The notes: generated from the letters alone by a model not told the origin. DNA of 64,000 bases from Pseudomonas parafulva (GCF_002021815.1 NZ_CP019952.1:1023001-1087000), one strand, 5' to 3'; positions 34,777 through 44,277 are shown, counted from the stretch's first letter. Numbers and translations: made by a program.

Positions 34777-35319
34777 ATGACGAAATACAACCTGGCGCTC
34801 AAACAGGCACTCATCGAAGAGTGCCTTTCTGCTCCTAGCATTCATGAAGTGGCGCTAAAGCATGACCTCAGTCCATCGATGCTACGTCGGTGGGTAAAGG
34901 GCTATGAAAAACACGGCGCAGCCGGTTTAAATGCCAAGTACAGCCGCTACGATGCCCAGTTCAAATTGAAGGTTTTGCAGTGCATTGAGCAAGAAGGATT
35001 GTCTGCCCAGCAAGCCTGCATCCAGTTTGATATTCGTGGTCCAAGTAGCATCAGGCAGTGGAAAAGGTTGTATGATCAAGGCGGAGTTGAAGCACTTCAT
35101 CCGCATCATACCCGAGAGTTGAGCATGCCCCGTAAGCCATCGAAAAAAACCAGCGCAAGTCCTCCTACCGCTTCGGATAGCGACCTGACACCCGAGCAAA
35201 TGCTCGAAGAGCTGGAATATCTGCGTGCGGAGAATGCTTACCTAAAAAAGCTCGATGCCTTGATCCAAGCGGACCCTCGCACTGCGCAGGCGAGAAAACG
35301 AAGGCTGTCCAAGGATTGA
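34777..35319 (+). CDS. IS element 2 transposase OrfA
   Basis: A 180-residue protein with GGAGGG before the ATG. Two HTH units are visible (IHEVALKHDLSPSMLRRWVKGYEKHG and LSAQQACIQFDIRGPSSIRQWKRLY), each followed by a short linker, as in IS150-type OrfA, and a C-terminal zipper (EQMLEELEYLRAENAYLKKL). A-AAA-AAG sits in frame at 35244-35250, and the -1 frame is open into orfB. Stop and orfB start overlap by 4 bases. Confidence 0.92.
   Translation: MTKYNLALKQALIEECLSAPSIHEVALKHDLSPSMLRRWVKGYEKHGAAGLNAKYSRYDAQFKLKVLQCIEQEGLSAQQACIQFDIRGPSSIRQWKRLYDQGGVEALHPHHTRELSMPRKPSKKTSASPPTASDSDLTPEQMLEELEYLRAENAYLKKLDALIQADPRTAQARKRRLSKD
35244..35250 (+). promoter_or_regulatory. Programmed -1 frameshift site, IS element 2
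   Basis: A-AAA-AAG aligned with the orfA frame; orfB lies in the -1 frame and is open from this point, so a fused OrfAB of about 430 residues is predicted. Confidence 0.8.
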
Positions 35320-36140
35320 GGCACGGGCATCGACTCGCTCTGCTGTTACGTGCCGCCGGGCTTGCACGTAGTACCTTTTATTACCAAAGCAAGGTGTTGT
35401 TGACTGACAAGCATGCGGCTTTGAAAGAGAGTATCAACAACGTCTATCACGAGCATAAGGGACGGTATGGCTATCGCCGGATCACTGAGACCCTCAAGCA
35501 CAACGGTCGGATGATTAATCACAAGAAGGTGCAGCGACTGATGCAGCTTATGGGTCTCCAGTCGCTGGTCAGGGCGAAGAAATATCGCTCGTACCGAGGC
35601 TCAGAGGGACTGGTTGCGCCTGATCTGCTCAGGCGAGAATTCAAGGCAGGAGCCCCTAATCAGAAATGGGCAACCGACGTGACAGAGTTCAAAGTGAAGG
35701 GGCAGAAGCTGTTTCTTTCGCCGTTGATGGACCTGTATAACGGCGAAATCCTCGCTTATCAGATTAACCGGCGCCCGGAGTTCAAGATGGTCTCGGCAAT
35801 GCTTGAGCAAGCCTTTGAGCGGCTGAATCCAGGTGATAAACCGATATTGCACTCCGATCAAGGATGGCAGTACAGGCAGCCCACTTACCGGCATATGCTG
35901 GCCGAGAAGAACATTGAGCAGAGTATGTCGCGTAAGGGCAACTGCCTAGACAACGCCGCAATGGAAAGCTTTTTCGGCACACTCAAGAGCGAATATTTTT
36001 ACCTGGAGTCGTTTGAAAATGTCGAGCAGTTGGCTTCAGGACTTGATGATTACATCGCTTACTACAACCAAAAACGCATCAGCCTCAGACTTGATGGCCT
36101 GAGTCCGATACAATTTCGGACCCACGCGCTGGCCCCATAG
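35316..36140 (+). CDS. IS element 2 transposase OrfB (DDE integrase)
   Basis: A 274-residue catalytic subunit. The HTH_21-type region (YHEHKGRYGYRRITETLKHNG) precedes the rve core with Asp in WATDVTEFKV, Asp in LHSDQGWQYR and Glu in LDNAAMESFFGTLKSE, then YIAYYNQKRISLRLDGLSPIQFR. This is the canonical IS3/IS150 layout; all catalytic residues are present. Confidence 0.95.
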   Translation: MRHGHRLALLLRAAGLARSTFYYQSKVLLTDKHAALKESINNVYHEHKGRYGYRRITETLKHNGRMINHKKVQRLMQLMGLQSLVRAKKYRSYRGSEGLVAPDLLRREFKAGAPNQKWATDVTEFKVKGQKLFLSPLMDLYNGEILAYQINRRPEFKMVSAMLEQAFERLNPGDKPILHSDQGWQYRQPTYRHMLAEKNIEQSMSRKGNCLDNAAMESFFGTLKSEYFYLESFENVEQLASGLDDYIAYYNQKRISLRLDGLSPIQFRTHALAP

Positions 36141-36189
36141 CGCTCACTGTCCAACTTTTGGGGGTCAGTTCAACGGCGAGTCACTTTTT

Positions 36190-36394
36190 GTCAAACGCGA
36201 CAAAAAGTAACCAAAAAACGCTGTGCTCCATTCATACGGCCCCTACGCTACGCTTCGGGGTTCCCTCACTCCGGTCTTGCTCCCGGGAGGACCGCGCTGT
36301 AGGCCCCATCCTGGGGCCCAGCGCTTGACAGGCATCCATGCCTGTCACCTCCCTCCGCAAGCCCTGCATTCGGCCTTCTGAAGTCGCGAAGATC
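36190..36394 (-). repeat. Right arm of large inverted repeat
   Basis: The reverse complement of this arm matches 32734-32926 at about nine of ten positions. It keeps GACAGGCAT-GG-ATGCCTGTC unchanged, and its inner edge is TCACTTTTTGTC, 6 bases, GACAAAAAGTAACC, itself a palindrome. Confidence 0.85.
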
Positions 36395-36406
36395 AAAAGC
36401 CAAAGC

Positions 36407-36430
36407 AAGATCAAGATCAAGATCAAGGTC
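36407..36430 (+). repeat. Hexanucleotide repeat (AAGATC)3-AAGGTC
   Basis: Four tandem hexamers, the last with one change, at the outer edge of the right arm, mirroring the CTCGCT hexamers of the left side. Confidence 0.85.
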
Positions 36431-36464
36431 AAAACCGCTTCAGCAGTCCCTGGTTCTCCTCTAT

Positions 36465-38069
36465 TCAATCGGGCTGAAGCACCGTATCCCTGGCCTCACC
36501 AAGCATCGCCGGATAATCCAGCGTGTAATGCAACCCACGGCTCTCCTTGCGCTGCATCGCCGAGCGAATCATCAACTCCGCCACCTGCGCCAAATTGCGC
36601 AACTCGATCAAATCCCGACTGACCTTGTAGTTGCTGTAGAACTCATCGATTTCATCCAGCAACAACCGCACGCGATGCTGGGCCCGTTGCAAACGCTTGC
36701 TGGTCCGCACGATCCCCACGTAATCCCACATGAAGCGCCGTAGCTCATCCCAGTTATGCGCGATGATCACATCCTCGTCCGAGTCCGTGACCTGGCTGGC
36801 GTCCCATCCCGGCAAGGCCTCAGGCATGCCCACATTTTCGAGGTTCGCCTGGATGTCGGCCGCCGCCGCCCGGCCGTAGACGAAGCACTCCAGCAGCGAG
36901 TTGCTGGCCATGCGATTGGCGCCATGCAGCCCCGTGAAGCTGGTTTCGCCAATCGCATACAGCCCCGGCACATCCGTGTGTCCTCTGTCGTCCACCATGA
37001 CGCCACCACAGGTGTAATGCGCTGCCGGCACGACAGGTATTGGCTGGCGCGTGATGTCGATGCCAAAGCTCAGGCACCGCTCGTAAACGGTGGGGAAGTG
37101 GCTCTTGATGAACTCGACAGGCTTGTGCGAGATATCCAGGTAGACACAGTCCACCCCCAGGCGCTTCATTTCATGGTCGATCGCCCGCGCCACGATGTCG
37201 CGCGGGGCAAGCTCCTCGCGCGGGTCGAAGCGGGGCATGAAGCGCTCGCCGTTGGGCAGGCGAAGCAGGGCGCCTTCGCCACGCAGGGCCTCGGTGATCA
37301 AAAAGCTCTTGGCCTGCGGGTGATAAAGGCACGTAGGGTGGAACTGGTTGAATTCAAGGTTTGCGACCCTGCAGCCGGCCCGCCAGGCCATGGCGATACC
37401 ATCGCCGCACGCGCCATCCGGGTTGCTGGTGTACAAGTACACTTTCGCCGCACCCCCCGTGGCCAGCACCGTGAACCGCGCACCGAACGTGTCCACCTGG
37501 CCCGTGTTGCGGTCCAGCACATAGGCGCCCAGGCAGCGCTCACCGTCCAAGCCCAAGCGCCGCTCGGTGATCAGGTCCACGGCCACACGCTGCTCCAGCA
37601 GCTCGATGTTCGGGCGCTGCCTGGCCTGGGCCAGCAAGGTGTTGAAGATGGCTGCGCCCGTGGCATCGGCGGCATGGATGATGCGCCGGTGGCTATGGCC
37701 ACCTTCACGCGTTAGATGAAATTCGAAGCCTGCGTCGACGACACCGTGGGGCTCGTCCCGGGTGAACGGCACGCCTTGCTCGATCAGCCACTCGATGGCT
37801 TCGCGGCTGTGCTCCACGGTAAAGCGAACGGCGTCTTCGTGGCACAGGCCGCCGCCGGCATTGAGGGTGTCCTCTACATGGGACTGAATCGTATCGGCGT
37901 CATCGAGCACCGCCGCTACGCCCCCTTGGGCCCAGTAGGTCGAACCGCTGGCCAGGTCACCCTTGCTCAGCACCGCAATGCGCAGATTCGCAGGCAGGTT
38001 CAGGGCCAGGCTAAGGCCCGCTGCGCCGCTGCCGATAACCAGGACATCATGTTGGAATTGTTGGCTCAT
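36465..38069 (-). CDS. nadB: L-aspartate oxidase
   Basis: A 534-residue flavoprotein of usual length. The FAD-binding start is [17 protein letters not shown], followed by [17 protein letters not shown], the substrate region with [18 protein letters not shown] and the signature [13 protein letters not shown] then [15 protein letters not shown]. It oxidises L-aspartate to iminoaspartate, the first step of de novo NAD synthesis. It is divergent from algU with 430 bases between starts; its 3' end meets the IS-bearing repeat. Confidence 0.97.
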   Translation of the reverse strand: MSQQFQHDVLVIGSGAAGLSLALNLPANLRIAVLSKGDLASGSTYWAQGGVAAVLDDADTIQSHVEDTLNAGGGLCHEDAVRFTVEHSREAIEWLIEQGVPFTRDEPHGVVDAGFEFHLTREGGHSHRRIIHAADATGAAIFNTLLAQARQRPNIELLEQRVAVDLITERRLGLDGERCLGAYVLDRNTGQVDTFGARFTVLATGGAAKVYLYTSNPDGACGDGIAMAWRAGCRVANLEFNQFHPTCLYHPQAKSFLITEALRGEGALLRLPNGERFMPRFDPREELAPRDIVARAIDHEMKRLGVDCVYLDISHKPVEFIKSHFPTVYERCLSFGIDITRQPIPVVPAAHYTCGGVMVDDRGHTDVPGLYAIGETSFTGLHGANRMASNSLLECFVYGRAAAADIQANLENVGMPEALPGWDASQVTDSDEDVIIAHNWDELRRFMWDYVGIVRTSKRLQRAQHRVRLLLDEIDEFYSNYKVSRDLIELRNLAQVAELMIRSAMQRKESRGLHYTLDYPAMLGEARDTVLQPD

Positions 38070-38221
38070 GTCAGGACACTAGTAATCTTCGGAAGGGGCA
38101 CGGCACAATAGCCACGCGTCGATGGCATTGTGAAACTATCGTTTACTGGCTGGGTAGCCTTTATAGCAGCCTCGGGTGGCCCTTTTCCATGCCGCTCGCC
38201 CGGTAACGGCAGGCATTGTGG

Positions 38222-38250
38222 GAACTTTCCAGCGTGCCTGGAAATCCTAT
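38222..38250 (+). promoter_or_regulatory. Possible distal AlgU-type promoter
   Basis: GAACTT, 17 bases, TCCTAT. The -35 is a full match to the AlgU/RpoE consensus, while the -10 is weaker than TCTGA. About 250 bases upstream of the algU start. Confidence 0.45.
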
Positions 38251-38416
38251 GAAGGCTGCCCGCACGCCAACAATTTGCCGCGGCGACGCAGGGCGGTAGC
38301 TCGACATTGGGCTCACCTGCGTATTCGTAACCTGATTATCGACGTTGTCGGCTGCTGCCGTACCGCGTCTTCCGTGCACGCCGCTCAAGGTCTGCAGGAA
38401 ACTTGCTTGGAGGGGA

Positions 38417-38443
38417 GAACTTTTGCGCAAAGCCCGAGTCTAT
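38417..38443 (+). promoter_or_regulatory. AlgU autoregulated promoter
   Basis: GAACTT, 16 bases, TCTAT, about 60 bases before the algU start. It fits the AlgU consensus, and the surrounding bases resemble the known P. aeruginosa algU promoter as I remember it. Confidence 0.75.
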
Positions 38444-38502
38444 GGTTGCAAGCCTGAGCAATGGCCGCTGCAACACTCCTTCGAGTTCACCGAGGAGTGT
38501 TC

Positions 38503-39084
38503 ATGCTAACCCAGGAAGAAGATCAGCAACTGGTCGAGCGCGTACAGCGCGGCGACAGGCGAGCTTTCGATCTATTGGTGCTGAAGTACCAGCACAAGAT
38601 TCTCGGGTTGATCGTGCGGTTTGTCCATGACACCCACGAAGCCCAGGACGTAGCACAGGAAGCGTTCATCAAGGCGTACCGTGCGCTTGGTAATTTCCGC
38701 GGTGACAGTGCGTTTTACACGTGGCTGTACCGCATCGCCATCAACACGGCGAAGAACTACCTGGTGTCCCGTGGAAGACGGCCGCCAGACAGCGATGTGA
38801 GCTCCGAGGATGCGGAGTTTTACGACGGCGATCATGGCCTCAAGGATCTTGAGTCCCCGGAGCGCTCGTTGTTGCGGGATGAGATCGAAGGCACTGTCCA
38901 TCGCACCATTCAGCAACTGCCAGAAGACTTGCGTACGGCGCTGACCCTGCGAGAGTTCGATGGCCTGAGTTACGAAGACATTGCCAGCGTCATGCAATGT
39001 CCAGTGGGTACCGTGCGCTCTCGGATCTTCCGCGCTCGGGAGGCCATTGACAAAGCCTTGCAGCCTTTGCTGCAGGAAACCTGA
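38503..39084 (+). CDS. algU: Extracytoplasmic-function sigma factor AlgU (RpoE/sigma-22)
   Basis: The ATG at 38503 with GAGGAG upstream gives 193 residues. Region 2 reads FDLLVLKYQHKILGLIVRFVHDTHEAQDVAQEAFIKAYRAL with region 2.4 FYTWLYRIAINTAKNYL, and region 4 has LREFDGLSYEDIASVMQCPVGTVRSRIFRAREAI. It directs envelope-stress and, in P. aeruginosa, alginate genes. It heads the algU-mucA-mucB-mucD unit and is held by MucA. Confidence 0.98.
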   Translation: MLTQEEDQQLVERVQRGDRRAFDLLVLKYQHKILGLIVRFVHDTHEAQDVAQEAFIKAYRALGNFRGDSAFYTWLYRIAINTAKNYLVSRGRRPPDSDVSSEDAEFYDGDHGLKDLESPERSLLRDEIEGTVHRTIQQLPEDLRTALTLREFDGLSYEDIASVMQCPVGTVRSRIFRAREAIDKALQPLLQET

Positions 39085-39115
39085 GACAGCGGCTACAGCC
39101 AAAAGAGGAACCGCC

Positions 39116-39706
39116 ATGAGTCGTGAAGCTTTGCAGGAATCGCTGTCCGCGGTAATGGATAACGAAGCGGACCAACTGGAATTGCGTCGGGTATTGAACG
39201 CCGTCGACGATGCCGAAACCCGTGCCACCTGGTCGCGTTACCAGGTAGCCCGCGCAGCCATGCACAAGGAGCTGCTGCTGCCTAACCTGGACATCGCCTC
39301 GGCGGTATCCGCGGCACTGGCCGATGAGGCCGTACCTGCCAAGGCCAAGCAAGGCCCATGGCGCACTGTAAGCCGTGTGGCCGTTGCCGCGTCGGTTACC
39401 CTCGCCGTACTGGCAGGTGTGCGCCTGTACAACCAGGACGATATCACCGGTGCTCAGCTGGCTGCCCAGCAGCCTGTTCAGCAGGGTGTGACCGTGCCTC
39501 AGGCCCAAGGCCCTGCCGTGCTGGCCGGCTACAGCGAAAGCAGTGATCAGCCGACCGGCCCAATGGCCAACGGCGTGCTGCAGAACCAGGCTGGCTGGGA
39601 TCAGCGCCTGCCAGGTTACCTGCGTCAACATGCCCAGGAGTCCGCTCTGAAGGGTTCTGAAACCGCCTTGCCTTACGCCCGCGCCGCCAGCCTGGAAAAC
39701 CGCTAA
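39116..39706 (+). CDS. mucA: Anti-sigma factor MucA
   Basis: AGAGGAA precedes the ATG at 39116; 196 residues. The N-terminal cytoplasmic sigma-binding part (LQESLSAVMDNEADQLELRRVL, then TWSRYQVARAAMH) is followed by one membrane helix (RVAVAASVTLAVLAGVRLY at about 84-102) and a periplasmic part that binds MucB. The tail is intact and does not end early as in mucoid mucA22 strains. Regulated cleavage by AlgW and MucP releases AlgU in P. aeruginosa. Confidence 0.97.
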   Translation: MSREALQESLSAVMDNEADQLELRRVLNAVDDAETRATWSRYQVARAAMHKELLLPNLDIASAVSAALADEAVPAKAKQGPWRTVSRVAVAASVTLAVLAGVRLYNQDDITGAQLAAQQPVQQGVTVPQAQGPAVLAGYSESSDQPTGPMANGVLQNQAGWDQRLPGYLRQHAQESALKGSETALPYARAASLENR

Positions 39707-39718
39707 TTAGGGAGGCTC

Positions 39719-40678
39719 ATGCGCGCGCTACCTCTCCTGTCGCTGCTGCTCGGCAGCTGCATGACGGTGCCAGCATTGGCAGCCAATTCTTCGCCCGAGG
39801 CGAACGAGTGGCTGAACAAGCTGGCACAGGCCGAGCAACGACAGAGCTACCTGGGCGCCTTCGTTTACGAACGCAACGGCAGCTTTTCAACCCACGATAT
39901 CTGGCACCGTGTCCAAGAGGGCAAGGTCAGCGAGCGGCTGCTGCAGCTCGATGGCACCGCCCAGGAAATCGTGCGCGTCGATGGCAAGGTACAGTGCGTC
40001 AGTGGCGGGCTTGCCGAGGGTATCTCGGCGCCGCCCGACAGTGCGCCACGCCGCCTTGACCCCCTCAAGCTCATGAGTTGGTATGACCTGTCCGTGTCCG
40101 GCAAATCTCGCGTTGCAGGCCGGGACGCGGTGGTCGTGTCACTCTCGCCGCGTGATCAGCACCGCTATGGCTACGAACTGCACCTGGACCGTGTGACGGG
40201 CTTGCCGCTGCGCTCGCTGATGCTCAACGAGAAAGGTCAGTTGCTGGAGCGCTTCCAGATGACTCGGCTCGAAGCGCGTGTGCCAACCGACGACGATCTG
40301 CGCCCCAGTTCCGCCTGCAAGCCCGTGGTGGCGGCAGCCCCTGCCGGCGGGGCTGTGTCTGGGTGGCGTTCCGATTGGCTGCCTTCGGGGTTTGAAGTGG
40401 TCAATAGCACCATCCGCCGCGAACCTGGGCAGGGTGGCCCGGTCAGCACCTTGATGTATGACGACGGTCTGGCGCGGTTCTCTGTTTTCATCGAGCCTGT
40501 GAAAGGCGAGGCTGGCGCCGATGTGCGTACCCAGTTGGGCCCCACATCGGCGGTATCGCGGCGTCTGAGTACACCCAAGGGCCAGATGATGGTGACCGTT
40601 GTTGGCGAGATCCCGCTCGGCACGGCCGAACGCGTCGCCTTGTCGATGCGCCCTCAAGACGCCCAGGCGAGTCATTGA
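39719..40678 (+). CDS. mucB: Periplasmic regulator MucB (RseB-like)
   Basis: GGGAGG precedes the ATG; 319 residues with a signal peptide ending PALAA. The N-terminal LolA-like domain (RQSYLGAFVYERNGSFSTHDIWHR) and C-terminal MucB/RseB domain (GWRSDWLPSGFEVVNSTIRR, then VSTLMYDDGLARFSVFIEPV) are present. MucB shields MucA from cleavage and senses lipid or envelope damage. It starts 12 bases after mucA. Confidence 0.96.
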   Translation: MRALPLLSLLLGSCMTVPALAANSSPEANEWLNKLAQAEQRQSYLGAFVYERNGSFSTHDIWHRVQEGKVSERLLQLDGTAQEIVRVDGKVQCVSGGLAEGISAPPDSAPRRLDPLKLMSWYDLSVSGKSRVAGRDAVVVSLSPRDQHRYGYELHLDRVTGLPLRSLMLNEKGQLLERFQMTRLEARVPTDDDLRPSSACKPVVAAAPAGGAVSGWRSDWLPSGFEVVNSTIRREPGQGGPVSTLMYDDGLARFSVFIEPVKGEAGADVRTQLGPTSAVSRRLSTPKGQMMVTVVGEIPLGTAERVALSMRPQDAQASH

Positions 40679-40746
40679 TCGAAGGCTGATGGCGAGCGTT
40701 CTTGTGCAGAGCGTGGCTTTTTGAAATGAAATTAAAGCATTGTCAT

Positions 40747-40775
40747 TTGCAATCTGACGGCAAATTTTCTATAGG
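40747..40775 (+). promoter_or_regulatory. Candidate sigma-70 promoter for mucD
   Basis: TTGCAA, 17 bases, TATAGG in the 175-base AT-rich spacer between mucB and mucD, where mucC stands in P. aeruginosa. A separate mucD promoter is plausible. Confidence 0.45.
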
Positions 40776-40853
40776 TCAGGCTTCTGGGAGCCTGGCCATT
40801 GCTGCGTTGTGCAGGGTCGTTTTTTAATTACCGCTCGTTGTGACGGGAGCCGT

Positions 40854-42290
40854 ATGTCAATACCTCGCTTGAAACCCTATCTATCGTTCTTCGCGGCCGT
40901 GCTGATGCTCGGGCAAGTGCTGACGGTCCAGGCTGAAGAAGCCTTGCCGGATTTCACGACACTGGTCGAGCAAGCCTCGCCTGCGGTCGTGAACATCAGT
41001 ACCAAGCAGAAGCTTCCGGACCGTCGCATCGCTGCGGGTCAAATGCCGGATCTTGAAGGCCTGCCGCCAATGTTCCGCGAATTCTTCGAGCGCAACCTTC
41101 CGCAGCAACCGCGTGCGCCGCGTGGTGATCGCCAGCGTGAAGCGCAGTCACTGGGCTCGGGCTTCATCATCTCCAGCGACGGCTATGTGCTGACCAATAA
41201 CCATGTAATCGCCGACGCCGACGAAATCATCGTGCGCCTGTCCGACCGTAGCGAGTTGCAAGCCAAGCTGGTCGGTACCGACCCGCGCACCGACGTCGCG
41301 CTGCTGAAGGTGGAGGGCAAGAACCTGCCTACCGTCAAGCTGGGGGATTCGGAAAAGCTCAAGGTCGGCGAATGGGTATTGGCCATCGGTTCGCCGTTCG
41401 GTTTCGACCACTCGGTGACCAAAGGTATCGTCAGTGCCAAAGGCCGCACGCTGCCTAACGACACCTACGTACCATTCATCCAGACCGACGTTGCGATCAA
41501 CCCGGGTAACTCCGGGGGGCCGCTGTTCAACATGAACGGCGAAGTGGTGGGGATCAACTCGCAGATCTTCACGCGCTCCGGTGGCTTCATGGGCCTGTCG
41601 TTCGCGATCCCGATCGACGTGGCCATCGATGTCTCGAATCAGTTGAAGAAGGACGGCAAGGTCAGCCGCGGCTGGCTGGGCGTTGTCATCCAGGAGGTCA
41701 ACAAGGACCTGGCTGAATCCTTCGGCCTGGACAAACCGGCCGGTGCGCTGGTCGCCCAGGTGCTTGAAAATGGGCCTGCTGCCAAAGGCGGCCTGCAGGT
41801 CGGTGATGTCATCCTGAGCATGAATGGCCAGCCAATCATCATGTCGGCCGACCTGCCGCACCTGGTAGGTGGCTTGAAGGATGGTGCCAAGGCCAAGTTG
41901 GACATCATTCGCAACGGTAAGCGTCAAACCCTCGATGTCAGCGTTGGCGCACTGCCAGACGACGATGCCGACATCGGTGCCGGTGCCGGCGACAGCAATG
42001 TCGAGCGCAGCAGCAATCGCCTGGGCGTCTCGGTGGCCGACCTTACTGCCGAGCAGAAGAAGTCCCTGGAGCTCAAGGGCGGCGTGGTCATCAAGGAAGT
42101 GCAGGATGGTCCGGCCGCGATGATCGGCCTGCGTCCGGGTGACGTCATCAGTCACCTGAACAACCAGGCCATCGGTTCGGCCAAGGAATTCACGCAGATC
42201 GCCAAGGAACTGCCGAAGAACCGCTCTGTGTCCATGCGCGTGTTGCGCCAGGGGCGCGCCAGCTTCATTACCTTCAAGCTCGCCGAGTAA
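40854..42290 (+). CDS. mucD: Periplasmic serine protease MucD (DegP-like)
   Basis: The ATG at 40854 follows CGGGAG; 478 residues with a signal peptide ending TVQAEE. The trypsin-like domain has the triad His117 (LTNNHVIADAD), Asp148 (DPRTDVALLK) and Ser221 (NPGNSGGPLF). Two PDZ domains follow (GALVAQVLENGPAAKGGLQVGDVI and GVVIKEVQDGPAAMIGLRPGDVI). It clears misfolded envelope proteins and dampens AlgU activity. Confidence 0.97.
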   Translation: MSIPRLKPYLSFFAAVLMLGQVLTVQAEEALPDFTTLVEQASPAVVNISTKQKLPDRRIAAGQMPDLEGLPPMFREFFERNLPQQPRAPRGDRQREAQSLGSGFIISSDGYVLTNNHVIADADEIIVRLSDRSELQAKLVGTDPRTDVALLKVEGKNLPTVKLGDSEKLKVGEWVLAIGSPFGFDHSVTKGIVSAKGRTLPNDTYVPFIQTDVAINPGNSGGPLFNMNGEVVGINSQIFTRSGGFMGLSFAIPIDVAIDVSNQLKKDGKVSRGWLGVVIQEVNKDLAESFGLDKPAGALVAQVLENGPAAKGGLQVGDVILSMNGQPIIMSADLPHLVGGLKDGAKAKLDIIRNGKRQTLDVSVGALPDDDADIGAGAGDSNVERSSNRLGVSVADLTAEQKKSLELKGGVVIKEVQDGPAAMIGLRPGDVISHLNNQAIGSAKEFTQIAKELPKNRSVSMRVLRQGRASFITFKLAE

Positions 42291-42310
42291 GCGCGGCGGA
42301 TACGGGAGGA

Positions 42311-42333
42311 GGGCAGCGACAGCTGCCCTTTTT
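42311..42333 (+). terminator. Rho-independent terminator after mucD
   Basis: GGGCAGC, a 4-base loop, GCTGCCC, then TTTTT, 21 bases after the mucD stop. It separates the muc unit from lepA. Confidence 0.88.
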
Positions 42334-42472
42334 CATGTGCAGTGAGACTCCCCTGCCAAGCTGCAGGTGACGGCCGGGCAGAGGAATCTCCCACATCCTG
42401 GCAGCTTCAGGTACAATTGCCGGCTATTTTTCGGCGGGCGTCCGGCTCGCAGCCTTTTCCGAGTGTTGACCC

Positions 42473-44272
42473 GTGAGTGATTTGAGTCATATCCGCAATT
42501 TCTCCATCATCGCCCACATCGACCATGGCAAGTCGACGCTGGCCGACCGTTTCATTCAACTGTGCGGTGGCCTGACAGCGCGCGAAATGGAAGCCCAGGT
42601 GCTCGACTCCATGGACCTGGAGCGCGAACGCGGGATCACCATCAAGGCCCACAGCGTCACGCTCAACTACAAGGCCCAGGACGGCAAGGTCTACCAGCTC
42701 AACTTCATCGATACCCCCGGCCACGTCGACTTCACCTATGAAGTCTCGCGCTCGCTGGCGGCGTGCGAAGGGGCGTTGCTGGTGGTCGATGCCGGTCAGG
42801 GCGTCGAGGCTCAGTCCGTCGCCAACTGCTACACGGCCATCGAGCAAGGCCTGGAAGTCATGCCGGTCCTGAACAAGATGGACCTGCCACAGGCCGATCC
42901 CGATCGCGTCAAGGACGAAATCGAGAAGATCATCGGCATCGATGCCACCGACGCTGTGGCCTGCAGTGCCAAGAGCGGCATGGGGGTGGACGAGGTGCTC
43001 GAGCGCCTGGTGCATACCATTCCCGCCCCGACTGGCGATATCGACGCGCCGCTGCAAGCCCTGATCATCGACTCCTGGTTCGATAACTACCTGGGGGTGG
43101 TCTCGCTGGTGCGCGTGCGCCACGGTCGCGTCAAGAAAGGCGACAAGATTCTGGTCAAGTCCACCGGCAAGCTGCACCTGGTCGACAGCGTGGGCGTATT
43201 CACGCCCAAGCACACCCAGACCGCCGACCTCAAGGCCGGCGAAGTAGGCTTCATCATTGCCAGCATCAAGGACATCCACGGTGCCCCGGTTGGCGATACC
43301 CTGACCCTGTCGTCCACTCCGGAAGTCGAAGTGCTGCCTGGGTTCAAGAAGATCCAGCCGCAGGTATACGCCGGCCTGTTCCCGGTCAGTTCCGATGACT
43401 TCGAAGACTTCCGCGATGCCCTGCAGAAGCTGACCCTCAACGATTCGTCCCTGCAGTACATGCCCGAAAGCTCCGACGCCCTGGGCTTTGGCTTCCGCTG
43501 CGGGTTCCTGGGCATGCTGCACATGGAGATCATCCAGGAGCGCCTGGAGCGCGAATACGACCTGGACCTGATCACCACCGCGCCCAGCGTGATCTACGAG
43601 CTGGAACTCAAGACGGGTGAAACCATTGTCGTCGACAACCCGTCGAAGCTCCCAGACGTCTCGTCGGTCACCGACTTCCGCGAGCCGATCGTGACCGCGA
43701 CCATCCTGGTGCCGCAAGAACACCTGGGTAACGTGATCACCTTGTGTATCGAGAAGCGTGGCGTTCAGCGCGACATGCAGTTCCTGGGCAGCCAGGTGCA
43801 AGTGCGCTACGACATGCCGATGAACGAAGTGGTACTGGACTTCTTCGACCGCTTGAAGTCCACCAGCCGTGGCTATGCTTCGCTGGACTATCACTTCGAT
43901 CGTTACCAGTCGGCCAACCTGGTCAAGCTGGATGTGTTGATCAACGGCGACAAGGTCGATGCCCTGGCATTGATCGTGCACCGCGACAACGCTGCCTACA
44001 AAGGCCGCGCGTTGACCGAGAAAATGAAGGAGCTGATCCCGCGGCAGATGTTCGATGTGGCGATCCAGGCAGCCATTGGTGGCCAGATCATCGCGCGTAC
44101 CACTGTCAAGGCGCTCAGAAAGAACGTACTGGCCAAATGTTATGGCGGCGACGTCAGCCGTAAGAAGAAGCTGCTCGAGAAGCAGAAGGCCGGTAAGAAA
44201 CGCATGAAACAGGTGGGCAACGTGGAAATTCCACAAGAAGCCTTCCTCGCCGTGCTCAGGTTGGATAGTTAG
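42473..44272 (+). CDS. lepA: Elongation factor 4 (LepA) GTPase
   Basis: A 599-residue protein starting at GTG. G-domain motifs are [13 protein letters not shown] (G1), [14 protein letters not shown] (G2), [10 protein letters not shown] (G3) and [10 protein letters not shown] (G4); the LepA C-terminal domain ends with [32 protein letters not shown] in pieces. It acts on stalled or initiating ribosomes. lepB begins 5 bases after its stop. Confidence 0.98.
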   Translation: MSDLSHIRNFSIIAHIDHGKSTLADRFIQLCGGLTAREMEAQVLDSMDLERERGITIKAHSVTLNYKAQDGKVYQLNFIDTPGHVDFTYEVSRSLAACEGALLVVDAGQGVEAQSVANCYTAIEQGLEVMPVLNKMDLPQADPDRVKDEIEKIIGIDATDAVACSAKSGMGVDEVLERLVHTIPAPTGDIDAPLQALIIDSWFDNYLGVVSLVRVRHGRVKKGDKILVKSTGKLHLVDSVGVFTPKHTQTADLKAGEVGFIIASIKDIHGAPVGDTLTLSSTPEVEVLPGFKKIQPQVYAGLFPVSSDDFEDFRDALQKLTLNDSSLQYMPESSDALGFGFRCGFLGMLHMEIIQERLEREYDLDLITTAPSVIYELELKTGETIVVDNPSKLPDVSSVTDFREPIVTATILVPQEHLGNVITLCIEKRGVQRDMQFLGSQVQVRYDMPMNEVVLDFFDRLKSTSRGYASLDYHFDRYQSANLVKLDVLINGDKVDALALIVHRDNAAYKGRALTEKMKELIPRQMFDVAIQAAIGGQIIARTTVKALRKNVLAKCYGGDVSRKKKLLEKQKAGKKRMKQVGNVEIPQEAFLAVLRLDS

Positions 44273-44277
44273 GTCCT

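Larger units (their letters stand above)
34729..36172 (+). mobile_element. IS3-family insertion element 2 (IS150-like)
   Basis: The ends TGAACTGACCCCC.. (34729-34753) and its reverse (36148-36172) match at 23 of 25 bases. The element begins TG and ends CA and is flanked by a 3-base direct repeat ACG (34726-34728 and 36173-36175). It is 1444 bp with two overlapping frames and a frameshift signal, all intact. The codon choice and lower GC than the neighbours fit a recent arrival. Confidence 0.93.
36173..36464. other. Noncoding spacer before nadB end: right arm and hexamer repeat
   Basis: No gene is supported. The content is the right arm of the inverted repeat and, outside it, the AAGATC hexamers at 36407-36430, then about 35 bases to the nadB stop. 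Short frames such as one starting MPVTSLRKPC (36338) lie wholly in the repeat. Confidence 0.7.
38070..38502. other. nadB-algU divergent control region
   Basis: 433 bases without a supported gene. It carries two AlgU-type promoter candidates reading towards algU (38222-38250 and 38417-38443), and must contain the nadB promoter reading left, which I could not place. Confidence 0.6.

Noticed and set aside
42407..44236. 609-codon minus-strand frame
   Set aside because: It lies wholly antisense to lepA, has no domain and arises from GC-rich codon use.
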